Shown here: in pieces, positions 1 through 6,661 of the stretch
Position numbering within the stretch: position 1 is the first letter of the stretch
How the letters are laid out: each line of letters opens with the position of its first letter
DNA from: SIG578 sp045655125
Lineage (GTDB): Bacteria; Bacillota; Clostridia; Oscillospirales; Ruminococcaceae
Assembly: GCA_045655125.1 (NCBI GenBank)
Contig: JAZOOR010000052.1
Location: forward strand, 1-22,678
Length of the DNA stretch: 22,678 nucleotides
Direction of reading: 5' to 3'
The notes under the pieces: generated by a model
Seen by the model: the letters and a program-made list of their open reading frames with translations, nothing else
The model's database searches: none
Told to the model about the DNA's origin: nothing
Made by a program: the position numbers and the translations under genes

Positions 1-92
1 CCCTCGGTGTAGCCTTTAACAAAAAAGGCTATTTCCTCAGGACTTAGCTCCCCGCCATCGCGCTTTTTCACTATAATGTCATACATTCTCAT
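1..92 (-). CDS. pdp: Pyrimidine-nucleoside phosphorylase, N-terminal fragment (cut by window edge)
   Basis: Only the first 30 codons are present; the gene runs off the left end. The translation begins MRMYDIIVKKRDGGELSPEE and continues IAFFVKGYTEG, matching the conserved start of pyrimidine-nucleoside (thymidine) phosphorylases, which cleave uridine, deoxyuridine or thymidine with phosphate to a base and (deoxy)ribose-1-phosphate. The start is supported by an AGGAG about 6 bases upstream (at 101-105), which overlaps the end of cdd. It is the last visible gene of the deo operon and fits it: cdd supplies (deoxy)uridine, and the sugar phosphate produced feeds DeoB and DeoC. The catalytic parts lie outside the window, so identity rests on the N-terminus and context. 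The name deoA would be equivalent. Confidence 0.88.
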   Translation of the reverse strand, partial: MRMYDIIVKKRDGGELSPEEIAFFVKGYTE

Positions 93-103
93 AAGAAAAA
101 CTC

Positions 104-514
104 CTATTTAAGACTGCCTTTATTAAAAGCGTGCGGCAGCAACTCTCCCAAGCTGATTTTTTCAAAGTCTTCTTCGCCTTTTACGAGCAGAATGGGGAAA
201 TCGGGCGGGCAAAACTCGCTCATAACCTGTCTGCAAGCTCCGCAAGGGGTGCAGGTGCCCTCGACCTTTCCGTTTTTGCCTCCGACTATCGCAAGGGCGA
301 CAAAATCCCTTTCTCCCTCGCTTATCGCCTTTGCAAAGGCGGTGCGTTCGGCGCAAATGCACTCTGAGTATGCCGCATTTTCTATGTTGCAGCCAAGATA
401 CACTCTGCCCGACGAAGCAAGCAAAGCCGCTCCGACAGCAAAATGCGAATATGGACTGTATGAGCGCTCCATAGATGCTATCGCAAGCGCGCAAAGCTCC
501 TTGTAATCCGTCAT
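104..514 (-). CDS. cdd: Cytidine deaminase
   Basis: 136 residues, the usual length of the small tetrameric cytidine deaminases, which hydrolyse cytidine and deoxycytidine to uridine and deoxyuridine in the cytoplasm. The zinc site is complete: C54-A-E56 in ECICAERTAF supplies one cysteine ligand and the catalytic glutamate, and PCGACRQ (C91, C94) supplies the other two. This three-cysteine pattern is that of the Bacillus-type enzyme rather than the His-containing E. coli form. The substrate-binding CNIENA stretch (residues 42-47) is also present. The start has an AAGGGGG ribosome site 7 bases upstream. The gene lies 12 bases after deoB and 11 before pdp, so it is translated as part of the nucleoside salvage operon. 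Confidence 0.97.
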   Translation of the reverse strand: MTDYKELCALAIASMERSYSPYSHFAVGAALLASSGRVYLGCNIENAAYSECICAERTAFAKAISEGERDFVALAIVGGKNGKVEGTCTPCGACRQVMSEFCPPDFPILLVKGEEDFEKISLGELLPHAFNKGSLK

Positions 515-526
515 ATCATTTCCCCC

Positions 527-1678
527 TTAAATAAGGCTTTCTCCATCTCCTTTAAACTCGACCGACAGCCACCTTGCCGCGCTGGCGCCGATATCCGCAA
601 AGGTTTTACATTCTTTTTTAAAGCCGCCCTCTATACCCTTTCCGAGCATTAAGAGAGGGGTGTATTCTCTTGTGTGGTCGGTGCTGCTGTCGCCTGGGTC
701 GCAGCCGTGGTCTGCGGTTATCATAAGCAGGTCACCCTCACGCATGCTATCTAAAAATGAGGGCAGCCATCTGTCAAAATCAGACAGTGCCTTTGCATAC
801 CCATCTATATCCTGCCTATGTCCGTACTTTGAATCGAAATCAACAAGGTTCACAAAGCAAAGTCCCTCAAAATCTGTTTTGGCGGCTCTCAGCGCCTCCT
901 GCATACCCTCATCGTTAGAGTGGGTGTGAATAGAGGTAGTAACCCCCTTGCCCGCAAATATATCCGAGATTTTCCCTATCGCAATAACCTCTTTGCCCGC
1001 AGCCTTTACAGCATCGAGCAAGGTGTCCTTTGGCGGAGTGAGGGAAAAATCGCGGCGGTTTGCAGTGCGCTCAAAATTTGGGTACTGCAACTCAAACGGA
1101 CGGGCAATAACCCTGCCCACCGCGTGCTCACCCTTTAAAAGCTCTCGGGCAGCGCGGCAGTACTGATAAAGCTTTTCTATCGGCACGACATCCTCGTGCG
1201 CCGCTATCTGAAAAACGCTGTCCGCCGAGGTGTAAACTATAAGGCTGCCGCTCTCTATGTGCTCTCTTCCAAAATCTTTTATAACCTCGGTTCCCGAATA
1301 TGGCTTATTGCAAAGAACCTTTCTGCCCGTAATCTCCGAAAAGGCTTTTATTATTTCCTCGGGAAATCCATCGGGATAGGTGGGCATAGGTTTTTCCGAA
1401 ATTATGCCTGCTATCTCCCAGTGGCCGAGAGTGGTGTCCTTGCCGTTTGAGGCTTCTGCCATTTTATAGGTTGCAGCGATTGCATCTTCTTGCGGCTCTA
1501 TAAAGTCAAGACCCTCAATATTTCCAAGCCCCAGTGCGCAGAGATTTTCTACGCTGAAATTTTTCGACTGCGATATGCGTTTTAAAGTATTACAATCACT
1601 ACTATCTCCAAAGCGCTCTGCATCTGGCATAGCGCCTATTCCTAAGGAATCGAGAACAAAAAGAAAAACTCTTTTCAT
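527..1678 (-). CDS. deoB: Phosphopentomutase
   Basis: 383 residues, typical for DeoB, which interconverts ribose-1-phosphate and ribose-5-phosphate and the deoxy forms. It belongs to the alkaline phosphatase superfamily with a two-manganese centre. Visible signatures are the N-terminal metal-site sequence FVLDSLGIGAMPDA (D10), the KDT motif before GHWEIAG (T82, the residue phosphorylated in this family by comparison), YTSADSVFQIAAHE in the middle, and the C-terminal metal-binding TADHGCDPGDSSTDHTRE. In the operon it links the phosphorylases (DeoD, Pdp), which release sugar-1-phosphates, to DeoC, which cleaves deoxyribose-5-phosphate. It lies 15 bases after deoD, with an AAAGG upstream of the start. 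No missing motif was noticed. Confidence 0.97.
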   Translation of the reverse strand: MKRVFLFVLDSLGIGAMPDAERFGDSSDCNTLKRISQSKNFSVENLCALGLGNIEGLDFIEPQEDAIAATYKMAEASNGKDTTLGHWEIAGIISEKPMPTYPDGFPEEIIKAFSEITGRKVLCNKPYSGTEVIKDFGREHIESGSLIVYTSADSVFQIAAHEDVVPIEKLYQYCRAARELLKGEHAVGRVIARPFELQYPNFERTANRRDFSLTPPKDTLLDAVKAAGKEVIAIGKISDIFAGKGVTTSIHTHSNDEGMQEALRAAKTDFEGLCFVNLVDFDSKYGHRQDIDGYAKALSDFDRWLPSFLDSMREGDLLMITADHGCDPGDSSTDHTREYTPLLMLGKGIEGGFKKECKTFADIGASAARWLSVEFKGDGESLI

Positions 1679-1693
1679 ATATAAAACCTTTCA

Positions 1694-2434
1694 TTAAAGC
1701 TTTATAGCAGTATTTAAAGCAAGCTCCATCATTTCTGTAAAGGAAGTTTGTCTTTCCTCGGCGCTTGTTGCCTCACCTGTTAAAATATGGTCGGAGATGG
1801 TGCAGATGGCAAGTGCATTTTTGTTAAGACGCGCCGCATTCATATAAAGCGCCGCCGCTTCCATTTCAACCGCCATTACTCCCATCTTGCCGTAAAGTGC
1901 GGCTGAGCGTTCAGCCTCAGAAAGTCCTTCCTCATCATTATAAAAGGTATCCGACGAATAGAGGTTGCCGATGTGCAGATTAAACCCCATCTCGTCTGCC
2001 GTTTGTGCGCAGGCTCGGAGCAACTTGTAGCTGCAGATGGGAGCAAATGTTCCCGGCAGTCTGTACTGCTGAGCAAGGTTTGAGTTGGTGCAGGCGCCCA
2101 TTCCCACAACTATGTCACGCACGCGAATGTCGGGATTTATAGCACCCGCCGAACCAATGCGGATAATGTTTTGTACCTCGAAAAATTTAAAAAGCTCATA
2201 GGAATATATTGCCATAGAGGGCATACCCATTCCGCTTGCCATAACAGAAACCCTCTCGCCCTTGTAGGTGCCCGTATATCCTGCAATACCCCTTACATTG
2301 TTTACAAGCTCTGCGCCCTCTAAAAAGTTTTCGGCAATAAATTTGGAGCGCAGGGGGTCCCCCGGCATAAGAACGGTTTTTGCAAAGTCCTCGGGCTTTG
2401 CGTTAATATGAGGAGTCGGATAAAACTTTGCCAT
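1694..2434 (-). CDS. deoD: Purine-nucleoside phosphorylase, DeoD type
   Basis: Hexameric PNP of the NP-I family, cleaving purine (deoxy)nucleosides with phosphate. Signatures: PTPHINA at the N-terminus, the phosphate-site stretch LMPGDPLRSKFIAENFL, NNVRGIAGYTGTYKG, IRIGSAGA, the sugar-binding VEMEAAALY, and ISDHILTGE with the catalytic Asp. An ATG two codons upstream (2440) lies only 1 base from the AAAGGAGA, whereas the ATG at 2434 has a normal 7-base spacing, so I chose 2434 (246 residues). The first 32 bases overlap the end of deoC in another frame, suggesting translational coupling. The longer form (start 2440, 248 residues) cannot be excluded. Confidence 0.95.
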   Translation of the reverse strand: MAKFYPTPHINAKPEDFAKTVLMPGDPLRSKFIAENFLEGAELVNNVRGIAGYTGTYKGERVSVMASGMGMPSMAIYSYELFKFFEVQNIIRIGSAGAINPDIRVRDIVVGMGACTNSNLAQQYRLPGTFAPICSYKLLRACAQTADEMGFNLHIGNLYSSDTFYNDEEGLSEAERSAALYGKMGVMAVEMEAAALYMNAARLNKNALAICTISDHILTGEATSAEERQTSFTEMMELALNTAIKL

Positions 2435-3092
2435 TTTCATTCTCCTTTTGTTTTAGTATTTTAACAATTCTGCTTGTGCCAAGTCTGCCTGCACCAAGCT
2501 CTATAAATTTCTCCGCATCTTCAATAGAAGAAATTCCGCCCGCCGCTTTGATTTTAAGATGGGGCGCACAGTGCTTTTTAAAAAGCTCAATATCCTCAAA
2601 GGTTGCGCCCGCATCAGAAAAGCCGGTTGAGGTTTTTATAAAATCGGCACCCGACTCTGACACTATTTTGCACATCTTTATTTTCTCTTCCTCAGAGAGC
2701 AGGCAGGTTTCAATAATAACCTTGAGCAGCTTATCTCCGCACGCCTCTTTTACAGCCTTTATCTCGCTAAGAACATCATTAAATTTCTTATCCTTTACAA
2801 AGCCGATATTGATAACCATATCAATTTCGTCGGCGCCGTTTTGTGTTGCCTCGCGCGCCTCAAAGCACTTTGCAGCCGTTGTATTATATCCGTTAGGGAA
2901 ACCTATAACTGTGCAGATTTTAAGGCTATCACCTACATATGCCTTTGCCTCTTTCACAAATGAGGGCGCAATGCAGACAGAGGCGGTTTTATAATGCCTC
3001 GCATCGTCGCAAAGTCCCTTTATTTCGTCAAGGGTAGCCGACTGCGAAAGCAGAGTATGGTCAACTTTATTTAAAACTTCCTTTATATCCAT
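2403..3092 (-). CDS. deoC: Deoxyribose-phosphate aldolase
   Basis: 229 residues; class I aldolase that splits 2-deoxyribose-5-phosphate into glyceraldehyde-3-phosphate and acetaldehyde. The TIM-barrel signatures are all present: DHTLL near residue 11, GFPNGYN, the GADEIDMVIN stretch with D91, the Schiff-base lysine in FIKTSTGF (K153), the second active-site lysine in IKAAGGI (K182), and the phosphate-binding GTSR near 205. It is the first gene of the deo operon, about 18 bases downstream of a predicted transcription start. The ribosome site is the GAGAGGA run around 3102-3108. The last residues (after KILKQ) form a polar tail encoded in the region that overlaps deoD. Confidence 0.97.
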   Translation of the reverse strand: MDIKEVLNKVDHTLLSQSATLDEIKGLCDDARHYKTASVCIAPSFVKEAKAYVGDSLKICTVIGFPNGYNTTAAKCFEAREATQNGADEIDMVINIGFVKDKKFNDVLSEIKAVKEACGDKLLKVIIETCLLSEEEKIKMCKIVSESGADFIKTSTGFSDAGATFEDIELFKKHCAPHLKIKAAGGISSIEDAEKFIELGAGRLGTSRIVKILKQKENENGKVLSDSSY

Positions 3093-3116
3093 TTTATGTC
3101 ATCCTCTCTTAGTATT

Positions 3117-3144
3117 ATTATACCAAAATCTCCCCTCAAATCAA
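3117..3144 (-). promoter_or_regulatory. Predicted sigma-A promoter of the deo operon
   Basis: Read on the minus strand: -35 TTGATT (3139-3144), 16-base spacer, extended TGG and a perfect -10 TATAAT (3117-3122). Transcription would begin near 3110, only about 18 bases before the deoC start. It lies just downstream of the terminator ending the previous unit, which supports a separate deo transcription unit. No clear DeoR or CcpA operator was recognised around it. Confidence 0.72.
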
Positions 3145-3154
3145 TAGAACGGAT

Positions 3155-3200
3155 AAAAAAAGTGACCGAGCGGCAAGGCAAAGCCCCGCCCCTCAGTCAG
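3155..3200 (-). terminator. Rho-independent terminator of the glg-polymerase-YolD unit
   Basis: On the minus strand TGACTGAG (3192-3199) pairs with CTCGGTCA (3163-3170) with one G-U pair. The GC-rich interior contains a further GGC/GCC stem, and a run of seven T (3155-3161) follows. The stop codon of the YolD-like gene (3193-3195) lies inside the 5' arm of the stem, so the terminator overlaps the end of the coding sequence. Confidence 0.82.
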
Positions 3201-3504
3201 CGTGTGAAAGGTCATAAATATCTTCAAATTTTATTTGGGTTTTAGCAATAAAAAGTGCCTTTTCCTCGGGCTCAAAGCGGCTTACGCAACCGAGTGTTTT
3301 TATATACTCGCCGCCGCTGTAATGCACCGCGCTCACCATATCCCCGACCTTTATTTGGTGCAAAACAAGGTCAATTTCCTCAATTCTGTCATCGGCAAGC
3401 TCGGCTTTGGGAACAGTAACCTTTTCCCTTTTTACTATTTCCTCATAAAAGCCTTTAAGGGGAGAAAACGATGAAAAAATCTTGGCTCTCTCACTTATTT
3501 TCAT
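3193..3504 (-). CDS. YolD-like protein, partner of the Y-family polymerase
   Basis: 103 residues from the chosen start (MKISERAKIF). The sequence follows the YolD-like pattern: an N-terminal RAKIFSSFSPLKGFYEEI helix region, a central VPKAELADDRIEEIDLVLHQ segment, then a beta-rich part IKVGDMVSAVHYSGGEYIKT, with a final TQIKFEDIYDL. In Bacillota such genes typically sit next to UmuC/UvrX-type Y-family polymerases, as here, and are thought to act with them, though the biochemical role is not established. An in-frame TTG at 3525 and an ATG at 3507 are alternative starts, but the ATG at 3504 has the best spacing (6 bases) from the GGGGG ribosome site. It overlaps the polymerase gene by 14 bases, implying coupled translation. 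Confidence 0.88.
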   Translation of the reverse strand: MKISERAKIFSSFSPLKGFYEEIVKREKVTVPKAELADDRIEEIDLVLHQIKVGDMVSAVHYSGGEYIKTLGCVSRFEPEEKALFIAKTQIKFEDIYDLSHAD

Positions 3505-4789
3505 CATTATCCCCCTTTTTCTCAAAACTGTCGCCGCCGCTTTTGTGACCGCCTATCTGGCGGTTTCTCTCCCTCGCGGTAGCCTCTTTTTTAAGATCTA
3601 GACCCCTTAAAATCGCATTTTTACCAAAGCGCTTTTTTATGCTGCTCACAGCCTGCATCTGTCTGCGCTCTTTTTCCCGCATCGGCTGACTGCTAAATAG
3701 GTTATACTGAGCAAAGCCTTCCTCAATAACATCGTTAAAGACAAGCGTTATCTTTCGGATAACCGCATTTTTCTCCATAACCCGACTGAAAAGCTTTGAC
3801 GCAGAGGAGATAAGTATCTGCGCTGAACTCGTGTAGTCCTCAAGCCGCAGGCTGCCTCGCGACTGCCTGCGCTCCACCCCCGAATACACTACGCTCAATG
3901 TAATGGATTTCGTTACAAGCCCTTCATCGAAAAGCTCTAAGCAGAGGTTGTCCGCCATTTCCTTTACTATGGTAAGAGCCTCTTTGAAATTATAATCACG
4001 CGCGAGCACCTGCCCCGAGCTAAGACTGTGGCTCTGCGCCTTGTAAGCTTTTATATCGGCTATTGTGACAGGCTCTCTGCCATAGGCGTGGTCTAAAAGA
4101 ATTTCATAGTCAACTCCCAAAAGCTTTTCGAGAGTCTTTGGTGCTGCGCGGGTTATGTCGCGCATTGTGTAAATGCCGCGTTCTTCCAGCCTTTTGGCTG
4201 TTCCTGCGCCAATGCGCCAGAAATCAGTTAATGGGCGGTGGTCCCACAGCTCTCGCCTATACTTTTCCTCATCAAGCTCGCCGACAAACTCGCTGCTGTG
4301 CTTGGCAGTTATGTCGAGCGCAATCTTGGCAAGATAAAGGTTTGTGCCGACACCAAATGCCGACGGGATTTTGGTCGTTCTCAGAATATCTTGTCTTATT
4401 CGCTCGCCAAGCTCACGCGCAGTGAGGCGGTACATAGACAGATAATCGGTAACATCCAGAAAAGCCTCGTCAATGGAATAGATATAGATATCATCTTTCG
4501 AAATATATTTGAGATAAACCCCATAAATTTCGGCGGAGTATTCAATATACAGCTTCATTCGGGGCGGCGCCTTTATATACTCAAGATGCTTTGGAATTTC
4601 ATAAATTCGGCATCGGTTTTTAACACCGAGCTTTTTAAGGGCAGGCGAAACGGCAAGGCAGATGGTGGTGTCGCTTCTCTCGGGGTCTGCAACTACAAGG
4701 CTTGCAGTCATAGGGTCTAGCCCTCTCTCTACACACTCAACCGAGGCATAAAAGGACTTAAAATCTATGCACAAATACTGCCTTTCCAT
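3491..4789 (-). CDS. Y-family DNA polymerase (UmuC/UvrX type)
   Basis: 432 residues. Translesion polymerases of this family copy damaged DNA with low fidelity. The palm residues are intact: D9 in CIDFKSFYASVE, and D107/E108 in YSIDEAFLD; Y14 occupies the steric-gate position. A helix-hairpin-helix-like stretch around residues 190-230 (IGAGTAKRLEERGI) is followed by the little-finger region. QYNLF at 361-365 fits the QxxLF beta-clamp binding pentapeptide, so the protein probably docks on DnaN. The C-terminus is highly charged. A GGGGGTGA ribosome site precedes the ATG. It lies 15 bases after the GH13 gene and overlaps the YolD-like gene, so it appears to share the glycogen operon transcript. 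The pairing with YolD suggests UvrX/YqjW rather than DinB (Pol IV), but I leave the symbol open. Confidence 0.93.
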   Translation of the reverse strand: MERQYLCIDFKSFYASVECVERGLDPMTASLVVADPERSDTTICLAVSPALKKLGVKNRCRIYEIPKHLEYIKAPPRMKLYIEYSAEIYGVYLKYISKDDIYIYSIDEAFLDVTDYLSMYRLTARELGERIRQDILRTTKIPSAFGVGTNLYLAKIALDITAKHSSEFVGELDEEKYRRELWDHRPLTDFWRIGAGTAKRLEERGIYTMRDITRAAPKTLEKLLGVDYEILLDHAYGREPVTIADIKAYKAQSHSLSSGQVLARDYNFKEALTIVKEMADNLCLELFDEGLVTKSITLSVVYSGVERRQSRGSLRLEDYTSSAQILISSASKLFSRVMEKNAVIRKITLVFNDVIEEGFAQYNLFSSQPMREKERRQMQAVSSIKKRFGKNAILRGLDLKKEATARERNRQIGGHKSGGDSFEKKGDNDENK

Positions 4790-4804
4790 CTGCTCACCCC
4801 CTTT

Positions 4805-6658
4805 TTAAGACTTTGTTTTAAATGCCGCAAAACCATACGGCTCTATTATTATTTCCCCGTCTTTTATGCTTGTGTTTTCACTGAAAATCAGCTTGTCTGA
4901 GCAGCCTACTTCAAAGCTCTGCTGCGAGCAGTTTACATAAGCGGTAATGCTATCCTTTCTCCCGCGTCGCAAAAGCTTTACAACTCCGCTCTCTACACAT
5001 TCTATCTCAGTTTCTCCCAAGAGCAGTGCCTCATTTTTGTTGCGAAGAGCCGAGAGCCTTTCAAAAAAGGCGCGTAGAGTGGAAGTTTTCTCCTTATCCC
5101 AATCAAAAAAGCCACGGCAAAAGGGGTCCTCTAACCCCTCTGCGCCGATTTCATCGCCATAGTAAATGCAGGGCATACCGGGAAGTGTAAACTGCAAAAA
5201 GGCAGCGCATTTAAGGCGGCGCTCAGAGATAGCATACTGCTCCTTAGAAAGTCTGAACAGGGCGCGTTCATCTTTGCTTTCGGGCACTCTATCGGCGCCG
5301 AGCAACGAAATTACCCTTGGAGTGTCGTGGGTTGAAAGGCTGTTCATAAGAACATTTACAACCTGCCTCGGATAGTTTTCGCAAATAGTAAGCACTGTTT
5401 TTAAGAGATTTTCTCCGCCGTCTTTTCCCACTACAAAATCTAGTATCGCATTTCTGAAGGGATAATTCATAACACTGTCAAGCTCGCCGCCTGAAAAATA
5501 GCGGCGACGCTGCCCATAGCTTATTTTATTAGAGGCATCCTCCCACACCTCTCCAATGAGAAGTGCATCTTTTTTAATTTCTTTGAGTCGGGCACGCAGC
5601 CCCCCAATAAACTCATCGGGAAGCTCATCAGCAACATCAAGGCGAAATCCATCTGCCCCTGCACTCAACCAATGCGCTATTACGCTATCCTCCGCGCCGT
5701 AAATGTACTCTCTATAGCTTTCATTCATTTCATTTACGCAGGGCAGAGTTTTTATGCCCCACCAAGAAGTGTAGGTGTCGGGATAGTGCTGAAAGTCAAA
5801 CCACTCACGATATGGTGAGTCGGAGTGGCTTGCCGCACCGTTTCCGAAAATTTTCTCAGCATCAAAATAGATGCTGTTACTGCCCGTGTGCGAAAAAACG
5901 CCGTCTAAAATTATTTTAATTCCAAGTCTGTGAGCTTTCTTGCAAAGGCTTTTAAAATCCTTTTCTGTGCCGAGCAGCTCGTCTATCTTTTTATAGTCGG
6001 CGGTGTCATATCTGTGATTTGAATAGGCTTTAAAAATGGGATTTAGGTAAATTACCGACACCCCCAGCCTTTTAAGATAGGGTAGCTTCTCCTTTATTCC
6101 GCTAAGATTTCCACCAAAGAAATCGCAGTTTCTGACTACCCCATTCTCATCTCCTCTGAAATCAGGCATTTCGTCTGTAGACTTGTGAATGTAGTAAGGC
6201 TCAAGCTTGCCACTTGCATCCACATTTCCCTTTTTAAAAAATCGGTCGGGAAAAATCTGATACATAACTCTGCCTGAAAGCTCACTCGGGACAGAAAAAT
6301 CCTTTGGAATGCAGGTAAGCTGCCAGAAATCTCCCTGCCATATGTTAGTATCGGAAAAGCCTTCCTTGTAGAGCGGAAAATCACTCTCAGCAGTTTTTAA
6401 ATAAAACCGATAAAAATAAAGGTCGGGAGCGGAAAGCGCAAAGCTCCCGCTCCATTTTTCATAGTTCTCGTCGCGCATACCCAAAAAACTCAGCTCAAAC
6501 TCGCAGACCTTTGAGTCTTCCTTAAAAAACTCAATTAAAACCGCGTTGGTTTTGCAGTGCTTTGGGATATAAATTGTAACTGTGCATTCCTCCCCCTCAC
6601 ACAGTGTACCAAAAGGCTTTTTGTGACGGGGGGATTTGCTGTCATATAAAATTCGCAT
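4805..6658 (-). CDS. GH13 alpha-amylase family glycosidase, neopullulanase-like
   Basis: 617 residues without a signal peptide, so intracellular. Residues 1 to about 125 look like an N-terminal beta-sandwich (CBM34-like, inferred). The catalytic barrel begins at MYQIFPDRF (132-140), followed by region I LDGVFSHTG (D252), region II GFRLDVADE with nucleophile D341, region III LIGEVWE with acid/base E370, and region IV LSTHDTPR with transition-state stabiliser D445. A C-terminal beta domain ends the protein. The region I and II wording resembles neopullulanase, cyclomaltodextrinase and GH13_39-type enzymes that act on alpha-1,4 and sometimes alpha-1,6 bonds. Exact specificity cannot be read from sequence. 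Placed 3 bases after glgP, it probably trims or debranches maltodextrins or glycogen for the phosphorylase. Confidence 0.93.
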   Translation of the reverse strand: MRILYDSKSPRHKKPFGTLCEGEECTVTIYIPKHCKTNAVLIEFFKEDSKVCEFELSFLGMRDENYEKWSGSFALSAPDLYFYRFYLKTAESDFPLYKEGFSDTNIWQGDFWQLTCIPKDFSVPSELSGRVMYQIFPDRFFKKGNVDASGKLEPYYIHKSTDEMPDFRGDENGVVRNCDFFGGNLSGIKEKLPYLKRLGVSVIYLNPIFKAYSNHRYDTADYKKIDELLGTEKDFKSLCKKAHRLGIKIILDGVFSHTGSNSIYFDAEKIFGNGAASHSDSPYREWFDFQHYPDTYTSWWGIKTLPCVNEMNESYREYIYGAEDSVIAHWLSAGADGFRLDVADELPDEFIGGLRARLKEIKKDALLIGEVWEDASNKISYGQRRRYFSGGELDSVMNYPFRNAILDFVVGKDGGENLLKTVLTICENYPRQVVNVLMNSLSTHDTPRVISLLGADRVPESKDERALFRLSKEQYAISERRLKCAAFLQFTLPGMPCIYYGDEIGAEGLEDPFCRGFFDWDKEKTSTLRAFFERLSALRNKNEALLLGETEIECVESGVVKLLRRGRKDSITAYVNCSQQSFEVGCSDKLIFSENTSIKDGEIIIEPYGFAAFKTKS

Positions 6659-6661
6659 ATT

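Noticed and set aside
2428..2994. A 188-codon plus-strand frame opposite deoC
   Set aside because: Serine- and leucine-rich shadow of deoC with no family likeness.
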